From positions 124,001 through 188,000 of the forward strand of contig NZ_JANUGQ010000004.1 in NCBI RefSeq assembly GCF_024756275.1: 64,000 nt of DNA. The letters run 5' to 3'. The position numbers were made by a program, and so were the translations under genes. Below, one piece after another: positions 1 to 9,517 of this stretch; the first letter of the stretch is position 1, and every line of letters begins with the position of its first letter. The notes below the pieces were generated by a model. The model worked only from the letters and a program-made list of their open reading frames with translations, made no database searches and was not told the origin of the DNA. The stretch is from Streptomyces pyxinae (lineage in GTDB: Bacteria > Actinomycetota > Actinomycetes > Streptomycetales > Streptomycetaceae).

Positions 1-1472
1 AAGTTGATGTCCAGCCCCAGCTGGGCCTGCCGGATCAGGCCGAGGTACGCGTTGTTGACGAGCACATGGACGTACGGGATGCGGTGCTGCGCCCCGACCG
101 CCAGCTCCTCGATCATGAACTGGAAGTCGTAGTCCCCGGAGAGCGCCACCACTTGGGCCTCCGGATCGGCGGTGGCGACGCCCAGCGCGGCCGGGACGGT
201 CCAGCCGAGCGGGCCCGCCTGACCGCAGTTGATCCAGTGGCGCGGCCGGTAGACGTGCAGCAGCTGGGCACCGGCGATCTGGGAGAGGCCGATGGTGGTG
301 ACGTACCGGGTCTCGGGCCCGAAGGCGCGGTTCATCTCCTCGTACACCCGCTGCGGTTTCAGCGGCACGTTCTCGAAGTGGGTGCGGCGCTGGAGGGTGG
401 CCCTGCGCTCCTGGGCGGCGCCGACCCACGCCGAGCGGTCGGGCAGCCGTCCGGCGGCCCGCAGCTCACGGGCGACCTCGATGAACAGTTCCAGGGCCGC
501 CCCGGCGTCGGAGGTGATGCCGTAGTCGGGGGCGAAGATCTTGCCGATCTGGGTGGGCTCGATGTCCACATGGACGAAGGTGCGGCCCTCGGTGTAGACG
601 TCGAGCCGGTAGCCGGTGTGCCGATTGGCCCAGCGGTTGCCGATGCCGAGCACGAAGTCCGAGGCCAGGAAGGTGGCGTTGCCATAGCGGTGCGCGGTCT
701 GCACGCCGACCATGCCGGCGTGCAGTTCATGGTCGTCCGGCAGCACGCCCCAGCCCATCAGGGTCGGGATCACCGGGGTGCGGGTGAGTTCGGCGAACTC
801 CCTCAGCAGCCCGGCGGCGTCGGCGCCGATCACCCCGCCGCCGGCCACGATCAGCGGGCGCTCGGCCGCGAGCAGCAGCGAGAGCGCCTTCTCGATCTGG
901 GCGCGGGTGGCGGCCGGCCGGAAGGCGGGCAGCGGCTCGTACGTCTCCGGGTCGAACTCGATCTCGGTCTGCTGGACGTCGATCGGCAGGTCGATGAGGA
1001 CGGGACCCGGGCGGCCGGAGCGCATCAGATGGAACGCCTGCTGGAAGACGCCGGGGACCTGGGCGGCCTCCAGAACGGTGGTGGCGGCCTTGGTGACGGG
1101 TCCGGCGATGGCGGCGATGTCGACGGCCTGGAAGTCCTCCTTGTGGATCACGGAGGTGGGCGCCTGGCCGGTGATGCAGAGGATCGGGATCGAGTCACCG
1201 GTCGCCGAGTAGAGGCCCGTGATCATGTCGGTGCCGGCGGGACCCGAGGTGCCGATGCAGACACCGATGTTGCCGGGCGCTGCGCGGGTGTATCCCTCGG
1301 CCATGTGCGAGGCGCCCTCGACGTGCCGGGCGAGGGTGTGGTGGATGCCGCCACCCTCCTTGAGCGCCTTGTAGAAGGGGTTGATCGCCGCGCCCGGCAC
1401 ACCGAACGCGTGGCGGACGCCTTCCCGCTTGAGGATCTCGACTGCCGCTCGGGCTGCGGTCATTCGGGGCAT
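1..1472 (-). CDS. gcl: Glyoxylate carboligase (tartronate-semialdehyde synthase), C-terminus cut by window edge
   Basis: ThDP-dependent enzyme that condenses two glyoxylates into tartronate semialdehyde and CO2, the step that feeds allantoin/purine-derived glyoxylate into central metabolism. The visible about 490 residues align along their length with E. coli Gcl as I remember it: the N-terminal [18 protein letters not shown] and [15 protein letters not shown] stretches, [45 protein letters not shown], and the C-terminal ThDP domain with [32 protein letters not shown] and the diphosphate-binding [10 protein letters not shown]. The cofactor-activating Glu is replaced by a hydrophobic residue in this family (GVPGAAIN), as in true Gcl. 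The ATG start at 1472 is preceded on the coding strand by AGGAG with 5-6 bases spacing. The gene is the first of a leftward unit that continues outside the window. Two AllR-like palindromes lie upstream. Confidence 0.96.
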   Translation of the reverse strand, partial: MPRMTAARAAVEILKREGVRHAFGVPGAAINPFYKALKEGGGIHHTLARHVEGASHMAEGYTRAAPGNIGVCIGTSGPAGTDMITGLYSATGDSIPILCITGQAPTSVIHKEDFQAVDIAAIAGPVTKAATTVLEAAQVPGVFQQAFHLMRSGRPGPVLIDLPIDVQQTEIEFDPETYEPLPAFRPAATRAQIEKALSLLLAAERPLIVAGGGVIGADAAGLLREFAELTRTPVIPTLMGWGVLPDDHELHAGMVGVQTAHRYGNATFLASDFVLGIGNRWANRHTGYRLDVYTEGRTFVHVDIEPTQIGKIFAPDYGITSDAGAALELFIEVARELRAAGRLPDRSAWVGAAQERRATLQRRTHFENVPLKPQRVYEEMNRAFGPETRYVTTIGLSQIAGAQLLHVYRPRHWINCGQAGPLGWTVPAALGVATADPEAQVVALSGDYDFQFMIEELAVGAQHRIPYVHVLVNNAYLGLIRQAQLGLDIN

Positions 1473-1632
1473 GGAGTGCTCCTGAGAGGCCTGGCGGATA
1501 CGGGCTCTGTCGCGCCACCTGAGAGCGTCGATCCGGAATGCGGACGAGTGGTGAGTGCTGCGGAGCACGGGGCTCGGAAGGGGGCCGGCTGCACGGGCGG
1601 GCGCTCAGCGGGACCCACCTCACGAGCCCGGC

Positions 1633-1655
1633 AATATTCCGCAGTGCGAAATATT
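1633..1655. promoter_or_regulatory. AllR/IclR-type operator upstream of gcl
   Basis: A 23-base near-perfect palindrome with core TTCCGCAGTGCGAAA and AATATT arms; only one base pair of the dyad is mismatched. It lies about 160 bases upstream of the gcl start in an otherwise GC-rich genome, so the AT-rich arms stand out. IclR-family regulators of allantoin/glyoxylate genes (AllR) bind TTCCGCnnnGCGGAA-like sites. That this particular site binds AllR is inference. Confidence 0.6.
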
Positions 1656-1657
1656 TA

Positions 1658-1672
1658 TTCTGTTATACGGAA
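1658..1672. promoter_or_regulatory. Second, weaker AllR-like dyad beside the first
   Basis: TTCTGTTATACGGAA is an imperfect inverted repeat (TTCnGT...ACnGAA), two bases away from the first palindrome and about 10 bases out of register with it. Paired sites are usual for IclR-family regulators. The region also contains the only TATA-like stretch in the 1473-1804 intergenic space, so the gcl promoter probably overlaps both sites. Confidence 0.45.
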
Positions 1673-1804
1673 GTAATGTAGGACGCTCCCCTGGAGCCGT
1701 CAAGGGAGTGCCCATCCGGCGGGCAGTTGGCCGAACCCACTCCCCAATCCGCCCCCGGTGATGGACCATGGGGCGGATCGCAGAGGGACCGATGGGGGCC
1801 TGAC

Positions 1805-2581
1805 ATGGGAGACAACGTGCCGGTGCGCTGCCCGGTCTGCCGCAGGGCGCACGCCTACACGCCGCCCGCCTATCCGTGTGCCTGTGGCGCGCCGGTGGTG
1901 CCGCCGCTCGCCGCGGGCGCCCCCGCCGAACCGGTCACCCACCGCACCTGGACCGATGAGTGGGTCACCGTCCGGTGTACCGCCTGCGGGCTCACCGGCC
2001 AGTGGCCGCAGCCCGAACTGGGCTGCCCCTGCGGCGCCCTGCTGCGGCTGCCCGTCCGTCCGGTCACCGTCGCACCTCACCCGCCCGCCGGGACGCCCGA
2101 TGCTCCCGGCGCCCCTGCCGGGCCGGCGGCCGGTGCCACGGTGGCCGGCACCGGGCGGTCGGCCGTCCGGGTCCCCGCCCCACACCCCTCGGCACCACAG
2201 CGGCCCGACTTCCGCCCGGTGACCATCCGTACCGCCCGGGACGCGGTGACGGCCGCCGCCCGCTATCTGCGCTGGCTGGGCTTCCGGGAGCTGGACCGGC
2301 CGGAGGAACGCACCGCCGCCGGCATCGATCTGCGTGGTCCCGGTGTGATCGCCCAGGTCGACCCGACCACCCGGCCGGTCTCGCTGCGGGCCGTCGAGTG
2401 CCTCTGGCTCACCGGCCTGGCCGCACCCGCCCTGAGCGTCTTCTTCTCCCTGGCCGGATACGAGGAGAAGGCCCGCGCCCGGGCCGAGCAGGTGGGGCTG
2501 CCGCTCTTCGCCATGGACCTCACCGGCGCACCGCAGCCGGTCGGCTCCCCGGCCGAGGAGCTCGTCGCCCGGGGGGCCTGA
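1805..2581 (+). CDS. Unknown protein with two zinc-ribbon-like Cys clusters and a C-terminal endonuclease-like domain
   Basis: I do not recognise a named family. The 258-residue protein opens with two Cys-rich units (CPVC...CACG, then CTAC...CPCG) that look like tandem zinc ribbons. A Pro/Ala-rich linker of about 60 residues follows. The C-terminal 120 residues, from about residue 140, contain a helix-rich region and an AGIDLRG...IAQVDP segment. This resembles the core beta-strands of Mrr-like restriction-endonuclease folds, but the usual catalytic QxK lysine is replaced (AQVD). ATG 1805 is preferred because an in-frame TTG at 1727 would add 26 residues of unconserved-looking sequence over a promoter-like gap. 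It stands alone between divergent gcl and the convergent synthetase operon. The function is unknown. Confidence 0.7.
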   Translation: MGDNVPVRCPVCRRAHAYTPPAYPCACGAPVVPPLAAGAPAEPVTHRTWTDEWVTVRCTACGLTGQWPQPELGCPCGALLRLPVRPVTVAPHPPAGTPDAPGAPAGPAAGATVAGTGRSAVRVPAPHPSAPQRPDFRPVTIRTARDAVTAAARYLRWLGFRELDRPEERTAAGIDLRGPGVIAQVDPTTRPVSLRAVECLWLTGLAAPALSVFFSLAGYEEKARARAEQVGLPLFAMDLTGAPQPVGSPAEELVARGA

Positions 2582-2629
2582 GCCGACGGGCCCGGTCCTC
2601 GCGACACTTCCTGCCCGCGAAACCGGCGG

Positions 2630-4234
2630 CTATCTCCGGCCGTAGGTCTCCCGCAGCTCCACCTTGCGGACCTTGCCGCTGACGGTCATCGGGAAGGCGT
2701 CCAGGATCTCCAGCCGGCGCGGCACCTTGTAGTGGGCCAGCCGGTCGGCGCAGTACGCGGACAGTTCCTCCAGCGCCGGCGGGTCGGCCGGGTCGTGGGG
2801 GATCACGCAGGCCAGGATCTCCTCGCCGTACCGCTCGTCCGGGACGCCGACCACCTGCACGTCCGCGATCTTCGGGTGGGCGTGCAGAAACTCCTCGATC
2901 TCGCGGGGGTAGACGTTCTCGCCGCCCCGGATGATCACGTCCTTGATCCGGCCGACGATCTGTACGTAGCCGTCCTCCCGGAGCACCGCCAGATCACCGG
3001 TGTGCATCCAGCGGGCGGGGTCGATCACCTCGGCGGTGCGCTCGGGCTCGTCCCAGTAACCGCGCATCACGCTGTAGCCCCGGGTGCACAGTTCCCCGGG
3101 CACACCGCGCGGAACGGTGGTCCCGGTGTCCGGGTCGACGACCTTCACCTCCAGGTGCGGCAACACCCGTCCGACCGTGCCGGTGCGGCGTTCCAGGTCG
3201 TCGTCACGCCGGGTCTGGGTGGAGACCGGGGAGGTCTCGGTCATCCCGTAACAGATGGACACCTCGGCCATGTTCATCTCGGTGACCACCCGTTTCATCA
3301 CCTCCACCGGACAGGACGAGCCGGCCATGATCCCGGTGCGCAGCGAGGAGAGGTCGTACCCGGCGAAGTCCGGCAGGTCCAGCTCGGCGATGAACATGGT
3401 CGGCACCCCGTAGAGCGAGGTGCAGCGCTCCCGCTGGACCGCCTCCAGGGTGGCGGCCGGCTCGAAGGACGGACCCGGCAGCACCACGCAGGCCCCGTGC
3501 GAGACGGCCGCGAGATTGCCCATCACCATGCCGAAGCAGTGGTAGAACGGCACCGGCAGGCAGATCCGGTCGCGCTCGGTGTAGCCGAGCGTCTCGCCGA
3601 CGGACCGGCCGTTGTTGAGGATGTTGTGATGGGTGAGCGTGGCACCCTTGGGGAAACCGGTGGTACCCGAGGTGTACTGGATGTTCACCGGGTCGTCGCA
3701 GGACAGTTCCGCTTCCCGGGCGGTCAGTTCCTCGTCGGGCACGGTGCGTCCGAGCAGCTCCGTCCACTCCTGGTCACCGAAGTGGACCGCCGTGAGCGAT
3801 GCCGTGCGCTCGGCGCGGACCCGCGCCACCAGGGCCCGGTAGTCACTGGACTTGTGGGCCACCGAGGCGAACAGCAGCCCGATGCCCGCCTGGTCGAGCA
3901 CATACGCCAGCTCGTGGGCGCGATAGGCCGGGTTGATGGTGACCAGGACGGCACCGATCCGGGCGGTGGCGTACTGGACGAGCACCCACTCCGGGCAGTT
4001 GACCGCCCAGACGCCCACCCGGTCCCCCTTGGCCACGCCCCGGGCCAGCAGCGCCCGGGCCAGCCGGGTCACGTCCGCGTCCAGCTCGGCGTAGCTCCAG
4101 CGCCGTCCGGAGGCCAGGTCCACCAGCGCCTCGCCGTCCGGCCGGCGGGCGGCCGTCCGGGCCAGATGGGCACCGATGGTGTCCGCGGTCAGCGGGGAGC
4201 CGCCGGTGCCGTGGGCGTAGGACAGCGTGGTCAC
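2630..4234 (-). CDS. Acyl-CoA synthetase (AMP-forming fatty-acid CoA ligase family)
   Basis: 534-residue member of the ANL adenylating superfamily: carboxylate plus ATP plus CoA to acyl-CoA. Visible motifs are the P-loop [16 protein letters not shown], the PFYHCFGM substrate-pocket region, YGMTETSP (A5), [24 protein letters not shown] (A7), [20 protein letters not shown] (A8) and a C-terminal [11 protein letters not shown] with the adenylation lysine (A10). The sequence resembles FadD/AcsF2-like medium- or long-chain enzymes. GTG 4234 is chosen over upstream in-frame codons because GAAGGAGAA lies just before it and because GTGA overlaps the stop of the upstream synthetase, indicating translational coupling. 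The exact chain-length preference cannot be read from the sequence. Confidence 0.93.
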   Translation of the reverse strand: MTTLSYAHGTGGSPLTADTIGAHLARTAARRPDGEALVDLASGRRWSYAELDADVTRLARALLARGVAKGDRVGVWAVNCPEWVLVQYATARIGAVLVTINPAYRAHELAYVLDQAGIGLLFASVAHKSSDYRALVARVRAERTASLTAVHFGDQEWTELLGRTVPDEELTAREAELSCDDPVNIQYTSGTTGFPKGATLTHHNILNNGRSVGETLGYTERDRICLPVPFYHCFGMVMGNLAAVSHGACVVLPGPSFEPAATLEAVQRERCTSLYGVPTMFIAELDLPDFAGYDLSSLRTGIMAGSSCPVEVMKRVVTEMNMAEVSICYGMTETSPVSTQTRRDDDLERRTGTVGRVLPHLEVKVVDPDTGTTVPRGVPGELCTRGYSVMRGYWDEPERTAEVIDPARWMHTGDLAVLREDGYVQIVGRIKDVIIRGGENVYPREIEEFLHAHPKIADVQVVGVPDERYGEEILACVIPHDPADPPALEELSAYCADRLAHYKVPRRLEILDAFPMTVSGKVRKVELRETYGRR

Positions 4235-5913
4235 AGTTCTCCTTCGGTGTATTCGACGGCACCCGCCGCCGGGCCCGCGGCCGTCCGCTCCCGCAGTTCG
4301 ATCCGGCGGATCTTGCCCGAGACGGTCTTCGGCAGCTCGGCGAACTCCAGCCGCCGGACACGTTTGTACGGGGCGAGCACGGCACGCGAGTGCGCGAAGA
4401 TCGCCCGGGCGGTCTCCGGACCCGGCTCCCACCCCGCCGCCAGGACGACGTAGGCCTTGGGCACCGCCAGCCGCACCGGGTCGGGCGCCGGCACCACCGC
4501 CGCCTCCACCACGGCCTCGTGCTCCAGCAGGGCGCTCTCCAGCTCGAACGGCGAGATCTTGTAGTCGCTGGCCTTGAACACGTCGTCCGCCCGGCCCACA
4601 TAGGCCAGATGGCCGTCCGCGTCGCGGGAGGCGATGTCACCCGTTCGGTAGTAGCCGTCCGCCATCACCTCGGCGGTACGCTCGGGGTCCCCGTGGTAGC
4701 TGGTCATCAGACCGACCGGGGCGGCCGAGAGGTCCAGGGCGATCTCGCCCTCGGCGACGCCCGGTTCACCGGTCACCGGGTCGAGCAGCTCCACCGTGTA
4801 GCCGGGGCTGGGCCGTCCCATGGAACCGGTGCGCGGCTCCTGGCCGGGGGTGTTGGCCACCTGCACGGTGGTCTCGGTCTGCCCGAAGCCGTCCCGGACG
4901 GTCACGCCCCAGGCGCGCCGGACGGCCCCGACGACCTCGGGGTTGAGCGGTTCGCCGGCCGCGACGGCCTCCCGGGGCGGGGTGCGCAGAGCGCTCAGGT
5001 CGGCCTGGATGAGCATCCGCCAGACGGTCGGCGGAGCACAGAAGGTGGTGACGCCCGCCCGGTCCATCTCGGCCATCAGCCGGGCCGGGTCGAAGCGTTC
5101 GTAGTGGTGGACGAAGACGGTCGCCTCGGCGTTCCAGGGCGCGAAGAGACTCGACCAGGCGTGCTTGGCCCAGCCCGGCGACGAGATGTTGAGGTGGACG
5201 TCGCCGGGCCGCAGACCGATCCAGTACATGGTGGTCAGATGACCGATCGGATAGGAGGCATGGGTGTGCTCGACCAGCTTGGGGCGGGCGGTGGTGCCCG
5301 AGGTGAAGTAGCGCAGCAGCGGGTCGCCGGCCCGGGTGGGCCCGTCGGGTGTGAAGCCGCCCGGGGCGGTGCCGGCGTCCTCGTAGGCGAGCCAGCCGTC
5401 CGGGGCGCCGCCGACGGCGATGCGGGTCCAGTCGCCGGGCACCGCCGCGAACTTGGCGGTGTCGGCCGACCGGGCCAGGACATGACGGACCGCGCCGCGT
5501 TCCACCCGGTCGCGCAGATCGACGGGGCCGAGCAGCGGGGTGGCCGGGATGACCACCGCCCGCAGCTTCATCGCGGCGAGGGCGGTCTCCCACAGCTCGG
5601 TCTGGTTGCCGAGCATCACCAGGACCGGATCGCCGGCCCGGACGCCGTGTCCGCGCAGCCAGTTGGCCAGCCGGTCGGAGCGGGCGGCCAGTTCGGCGAA
5701 GGAGAGCCTGGTCCCGGAGCCGTCCTCCTCCACCAGATGGAGAGCGGTGCGGTCGTTGCCGGCCGCGATCACATCGAACCAGTCCAGTGCCCAGTTGAAC
5801 GTCTCCGGGCGGGGCCAGCGGAAGCCCGCCCTGGCCGCCGGGTAGTCGTCCCGGTGCCGCAGCAGGAAGTCCCTGGCCTCCCGGAACGTCTCCGTCGCAC
5901 GGCTCTCCGCCAT
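4231..5913 (-). CDS. Acyl-CoA synthetase of the acetyl/medium-chain (MACS-like) type
   Basis: 560-residue ANL enzyme, first gene of a two-gene operon with the synthetase downstream (4-base GTGA overlap). Motifs: [17 protein letters not shown] (P-loop), [27 protein letters not shown] (A5), [15 protein letters not shown] (A7), [20 protein letters not shown] (A8) and [14 protein letters not shown] (A10). The F-K-A-S-x-Y-K-I-S-P-F-E-x-E hinge is typical of medium-chain acyl-CoA synthetases and some short-chain or aromatic acid ligases. ATG 5913 has GGAGGGCAG directly upstream. Two ligases of different subfamily co-translated suggests activation of two acids in one degradation route, but no partner dehydrogenase or thiolase lies in the window. 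Confidence 0.92.
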   Translation of the reverse strand: MAESRATETFREARDFLLRHRDDYPAARAGFRWPRPETFNWALDWFDVIAAGNDRTALHLVEEDGSGTRLSFAELAARSDRLANWLRGHGVRAGDPVLVMLGNQTELWETALAAMKLRAVVIPATPLLGPVDLRDRVERGAVRHVLARSADTAKFAAVPGDWTRIAVGGAPDGWLAYEDAGTAPGGFTPDGPTRAGDPLLRYFTSGTTARPKLVEHTHASYPIGHLTTMYWIGLRPGDVHLNISSPGWAKHAWSSLFAPWNAEATVFVHHYERFDPARLMAEMDRAGVTTFCAPPTVWRMLIQADLSALRTPPREAVAAGEPLNPEVVGAVRRAWGVTVRDGFGQTETTVQVANTPGQEPRTGSMGRPSPGYTVELLDPVTGEPGVAEGEIALDLSAAPVGLMTSYHGDPERTAEVMADGYYRTGDIASRDADGHLAYVGRADDVFKASDYKISPFELESALLEHEAVVEAAVVPAPDPVRLAVPKAYVVLAAGWEPGPETARAIFAHSRAVLAPYKRVRRLEFAELPKTVSGKIRRIELRERTAAGPAAGAVEYTEGEL

Positions 5914-6567
5914 CTGCCCTCCACCCGCTCGTCACACCGTTCCCGGCCACATCGTGCTACCGCCGGCGGTGATCCACCACCCCTCGGTGATGTCCGACCG
6001 GTGGGGCGCGGCCTCTCGCCGGCGGAGGGCGCGCCGCTCCGGGCGCGCTCCGGCGTTCCCGCTCGTCCGGACTCCCCACCTTGGACGAGCGGGCGGAGCC
6101 GCAGCGCCTCCTCGGCGTATGGGTGTGGAGCGTGGCGCCGGGGGCCGGACCACGCCCCTGGACGCCATCGGGCCGTTCGGACCGGTCGGACCGGACAGGT
6201 TTTCCAGCCGAAGCCGTCGAGCCGGGCGGCCAGGGTGTAGTGGGGTCACGTGATGTTCTGCGTCCGGAGGCCGACCAGGTGGCCCGCCGCCCGCTCGGCG
6301 GACAGCTTGGCGCGGGTCAGCAGCGGACGGCGGGCCGGGGTGGCGCGGTCGAGCGCGGCGGCACCGATGGCGGGAGCGGAAGCACCAGGAGCGGAGCGGA
6401 CATGCCCCGCACGGTACGGGCCGTCGTGGACGGGGTCCCTGTCCACGACGGGACGGCGGGGGCGAGGCCGGGTCCTGCGGGGCGAGGCCGGGACCGGCGG
6501 GGTGCTCCGGCAGGACGCGATCGGGGCCGTAAGGCCGAGGGCCCGGAGCGGGACCGACCAGGCGGGG
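5914..6567. other. Non-coding stretch between the synthetase operon and the DUF3140 gene
   Basis: 654 bases without a convincing gene; short open frames here are of ordinary shadow type. The first 60 bases hold the probable promoter of the leftward synthetase operon. The only structure I see is a hairpin at 6421-6451 and G-rich GGGGCGAGGCCGGG repeats near 6450-6490. Confidence 0.6.
6421..6451 (-). terminator. Hairpin downstream of the DUF3140/DUF2945 unit
   Basis: Perfect 10-base inverted repeat (CCGTCGTGGA / TCCACGACGG) around an 11-base loop, about 115 bases past the DUF3140 stop codon. It has no U-tract, which is usual for Streptomyces terminators. It could also serve as a plain RNA stabiliser. 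Confidence 0.4.
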
Positions 6568-6900
6568 TCACTTCTCCGGGTCGTGGCCCCAGTTCATCAG
6601 TGAGTGGCGCCAGGCCGTGTCCGAGGTGTCGCCCTTGGGACGCTGGGCGAGGTGGCGGTGGACGTAGCCGACCACCTTCCGCATATGGGCCAGGTCGTCG
6701 TCGGTGAGGTCGTCCTTCTTGGTGCCCAGGAGCTTCACGATGCGCCGGCCGGAGGCGTGGCCGGTGCTCTCGCCGCCGTCCTCGCTCTGCCCCACGCTCC
6801 GGGACTCCTCCGTGCCGAGCCACTTCTCCAGCTCGGAGGCGGTCATATTGACGGCCTCCCGGAAGTCGGCCCGGGTGCTGTCGCGGTCCTCGCCGCTCAC
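6568..6900 (-). CDS. DUF3140 family protein
   Basis: 110-residue hydrophilic, mostly helical protein that matches the DUF3140 pattern: F..AVNMTASELEKWL, an ESTGHASGRRIV core, LTDDDLAHMRKVVGYVHRHLAQRP, and a C-terminal DTAWRHSLMNWGHDP. Family members have no established biochemical role. Many occur next to DUF2945 (HVA1/TUDOR) proteins, as here. The GTG start at 6900 overlaps the stop of the DUF2945 gene by 4 bases (GTGA), so the two are translated together. Position and composition suggest a stress-type accessory protein, but that is inference. Confidence 0.85.
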   Translation of the reverse strand: MSGEDRDSTRADFREAVNMTASELEKWLGTEESRSVGQSEDGGESTGHASGRRIVKLLGTKKDDLTDDDLAHMRKVVGYVHRHLAQRPKGDTSDTAWRHSLMNWGHDPEK

Positions 6901-7148
6901 CCCTTGCCGCCCTTCTTGCGGAGCGACTCCGGCTTGTGGACGGCCGAGCGGCCGGACTTCTCGCTCTCCACCTCGTACTGCGGCTCCTCGGAGGAGGCGT
7001 CGACCGTACGGCCGGCGGCCTCGGTGCGCTCGGTGATCTTCCGGCGCACCGTGCCGGGCACCTCCGTACCGTGGCTCTGCCAGGCGACCTTGTCGCCCTT
7101 GCCGAGCCGTTTGTCCCGCGCCTTGCTCCGCGCCTTGTCCTTCGCCAT
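6897..7148 (-). CDS. DUF2945 / HVA1-type TUDOR-domain protein
   Basis: 83-residue basic protein. After a Lys/Arg-rich N-terminus (MAKDKARSKARDKRL) comes the short SH3-like domain of the hypervirulence-associated (HVA1) family: GDKVAWQSHGTEVPGTVRRKI, then PQYEVESEKSGRSAVHKPESLRK. This small barrel is often fused to or beside plasmid- and stress-related proteins; nucleic-acid binding is a fair guess given its charge. ATG 7148 is used in preference to upstream in-frame starts because the family begins near the G-D-x-V strand. Upstream gene of the two-gene unit with DUF3140. Confidence 0.85.
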   Translation of the reverse strand: MAKDKARSKARDKRLGKGDKVAWQSHGTEVPGTVRRKITERTEAAGRTVDASSEEPQYEVESEKSGRSAVHKPESLRKKGGKG

Positions 7149-7263
7149 GGCGGACACCTCGCCCTCCGCGCCCCGGCCGGTCCGGGCGCGTCCCCAGCAG
7201 AGCACGGCCCCCGGCCGCCCGCCACCGGGGCGAGACCGCACGGGCCCCGGCCCGGGCCGCCGG

Positions 7264-8988
7264 TCAGTCGTTGTCGCCGGAGAGCGGCGGAGCGGCGCCC
7301 TCGCCGGGTTCGACCACGTCCCGGTGGCCGGTGACGCGAGCCCGGTCGAGGGAGGTGATCACCGGATGGTGCAGGTCGAAGGCGGGCGACTCGGAGCGGA
7401 TGCGGGGCAGGGCGGTGAAGTTGTGCCGGGGCGGCGGGCAGGAGGTGGCCCACTCCAGCGAGCGCCCGTATCCCCAGGGGTCGTCCACCCGCACCCGCTC
7501 CCCGTACCAGGCGGTCTTCCACACGTTGTAGAGGAAGGGCAGCGTGGAGAGCCCCAGCAGGAAGGCGCCGATGGTGGAAACCGTATTGAGGGCGGTGAAG
7601 CCGTCGGCGGCCAGATAGTCCGCGTACCGCCGGGGCATGCCCTCCGCGCCCAGCCAGTGCTGGACGAGAAAGGTGGTGTGGAAACCGGTGAAGAGCGTCC
7701 AGAAATGGATCTTCCCGATTCGTTCGTCGAGCATTTTCCCGGTCATCTTGGGCCACCAGAAGTGGAAGCCGGCGAACATCGCGAAGACGACCGTGCCGAA
7801 GACGACATAGTGGAAATGGGCCACCACGAAGTAGCTGTCGGTGACATGGAAGTCCATCGGCGGCGAGGCGAGGATGACCCCGGTGAGTCCGCCGAAGAGG
7901 AAGGTGACCAGGAAGCCGGTGACCCAGAGCATCGGGGTCTCGAAGCTGATCGACCCCTTCCACATGGTGCCGATCCAGTTGAAGAACTTCACCCCGGTCG
8001 GCACGGCGATGAGGAAGCTCATGAAGGAGAAGAAGGGCAGCAGCACCGCGCCGGTGGCGAACATGTGGTGCGCCCACACCACCGCCGAGAGCCCGGTGAT
8101 GGCGATGGTGGCACCGACCAGGCCGACGTAGCCGAAGAGCGGCTTCCGGGAGAAGACCGGGATGACCTCGGTGACGATGCCGAAGAAGGGCAGCGCGATG
8201 ATGTAGACCTCGGGGTGGCCGAAGAACCAGAAGAGGTGCTGCCAGAGCACCGCCCCGCCGTTCTCCGGTGCGAAGACGCGCGAGCCGAACCGGCGGTCGG
8301 ACTCCAGGACCAGCAGCGCGGCGGCGAGCACCGGGAAGGCCAGCAGCACCAGGACCGAGGTGAGCAGCACGTTCCAGGTGAAGATCGGCAGCCGGAACAT
8401 GGTCATGCCCGGGGCACGCATCCCGACCACCGTGGCGATGAAGTTGACCGCGCCCAGGATGGTGCCGAAGCCGGAGAGCGCGAGGCCCATGATCCACAGA
8501 TCGCCGCCGACGCTCGGCGTGTGTCCGGACCGGCTCAGCGGGGCGTAGGCGGTCCAGCCGAAGTCGGCGGCGCCCTCACTGGTCAGCAGCGAGCCGAGGA
8601 CGATCAGACCGCCGAAGAGGAAGAGCCAGTACGCGAACATGTTCAGCCGGGGGAAGGCCACGTCCGGGGAACCGATCTGCAGCGGCATCACCGCGTTGGC
8701 GAAGCCGGCGAAGGTCGGTGTGGCGAAGAGCAGCAGCATGATCGTGCCGTGCAGGGTGAACGCCTGGTTGTACTGCTCGCTGGAGACCAGCTGGAGGCCG
8801 GGCCGGGCGAGTTCGGCGCGCATGACCAGAGCCAGGGCCCCGGCCGCGAGAAAGAACCCGAAGGAAGTGGCCAGATAGAGCTGGCCGATCTTCTTGTGGT
8901 CCGTGGTGGTGAGCCAGTCCACCAGCACCCGTCCGGCCCGCCGTCGCGCGCGGGGTACGGCGGAGGCGGTACCGGTCGTTGTCACCAT
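7264..8988 (-). CDS. ctaD: Cytochrome c oxidase subunit I (aa3-type)
   Basis: 574-residue catalytic subunit of the terminal oxidase, with twelve predicted membrane segments. It carries heme a, heme a3 and CuB. Visible signatures: heme ligand in [12 protein letters not shown], the Cu-His/Tyr helix [19 protein letters not shown], the CuB histidines in [10 protein letters not shown], and the heme a3/a ligands in [19 protein letters not shown] followed by [10 protein letters not shown]. The start is placed at ATG 8988 (MVTTTGTAS), just before the [10 protein letters not shown] motif that opens the family. No subunit II, III or cta assembly gene is adjacent, so this is likely a stand-alone paralogue of the main ctaCDFE locus. 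Confidence 0.96.
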   Translation of the reverse strand: MVTTTGTASAVPRARRRAGRVLVDWLTTTDHKKIGQLYLATSFGFFLAAGALALVMRAELARPGLQLVSSEQYNQAFTLHGTIMLLLFATPTFAGFANAVMPLQIGSPDVAFPRLNMFAYWLFLFGGLIVLGSLLTSEGAADFGWTAYAPLSRSGHTPSVGGDLWIMGLALSGFGTILGAVNFIATVVGMRAPGMTMFRLPIFTWNVLLTSVLVLLAFPVLAAALLVLESDRRFGSRVFAPENGGAVLWQHLFWFFGHPEVYIIALPFFGIVTEVIPVFSRKPLFGYVGLVGATIAITGLSAVVWAHHMFATGAVLLPFFSFMSFLIAVPTGVKFFNWIGTMWKGSISFETPMLWVTGFLVTFLFGGLTGVILASPPMDFHVTDSYFVVAHFHYVVFGTVVFAMFAGFHFWWPKMTGKMLDERIGKIHFWTLFTGFHTTFLVQHWLGAEGMPRRYADYLAADGFTALNTVSTIGAFLLGLSTLPFLYNVWKTAWYGERVRVDDPWGYGRSLEWATSCPPPRHNFTALPRIRSESPAFDLHHPVITSLDRARVTGHRDVVEPGEGAAPPLSGDND

Positions 8989-9517
8989 GCGGAACCTCGC
9001 AACGCGCATACGGGCGGGACGCGCGGCAAAGTAGCCCCCTACCGCCGGGGGAGACGGTACGCGCACCGACTGCGGATCGAACCGATTGGAGCGCTCGCGG
9101 CCCCCGCCACGTCACTCGTTCTGCTGATTGCCGATCGCTGATCACCTGCTTACCGGTCCCTGACCGCCGATCACCGATCGCCGGACGGTACTCGCGGGAC
9201 GGAGGTGCGGCACGGGCACGGCGGCACCCGTGCACGCAGAGGGAGTATGCGACTGCCCAGGGTGGGGCGGTACCCCGCCCCGGCGGCCGGGGTCAACATC
9301 GCGCCATGACTTCACCATCTGCGGGAGGAGTGCACAACAAGCTTGCCAGCAAGGGCGGTTGACTGGCTCATGGGCCCACTCGGCTCGCCACGCAGTATTC
9401 TTGATCGACCAACAGGTTAGGCTAACCTAACCTTTCAGGTCCGACGGGGTGGGTCCGCCGCAGGTCCCCCGTGCGCCCCGCGCCCGGACCTCCGCACCAC
9501 GACCGAAGGGCATCCCC
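8989..9517. other. Divergent intergenic region between ctaD and the siderophore operon
   Basis: 529 bases without a gene. Left part: the promoter side of ctaD plus degenerate GATCGCTGATCACC / GATCACCGATCGCC repeats near 9130-9180. Right part: an iron box at 9412-9430 and an AT-richer patch (GTATTCTTGATCGACC) that probably holds the siderophore promoter. Confidence 0.6.
9412..9430. promoter_or_regulatory. Iron box (DmdR1/IdeR/DtxR-type operator)
   Basis: ACAGGTTAGGCTAACCTAA matches the Streptomyces DmdR consensus TTAGGTTAGGCTAACCTAA at 17 of 19 positions, with the perfect core AGGTTAGGCTAACCT. It lies 87 bases before the first siderophore gene and in the only AT-rich part of the region. With iron bound, DmdR1 should repress the operon. 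Confidence 0.9.

Noticed and set aside
66..1676. A 536-residue open frame on the plus strand across the gcl gene
   Set aside because: It is antisense to glyoxylate carboligase, whose motifs are complete on the minus strand. Long antisense frames are expected at this GC content.
6246..6446. A possible small protein of 66 residues in the 5.9-6.6 kb gap
   Set aside because: No ribosome binding site, composition of an ordinary shadow frame and overlap with a hairpin at 6421-6451.
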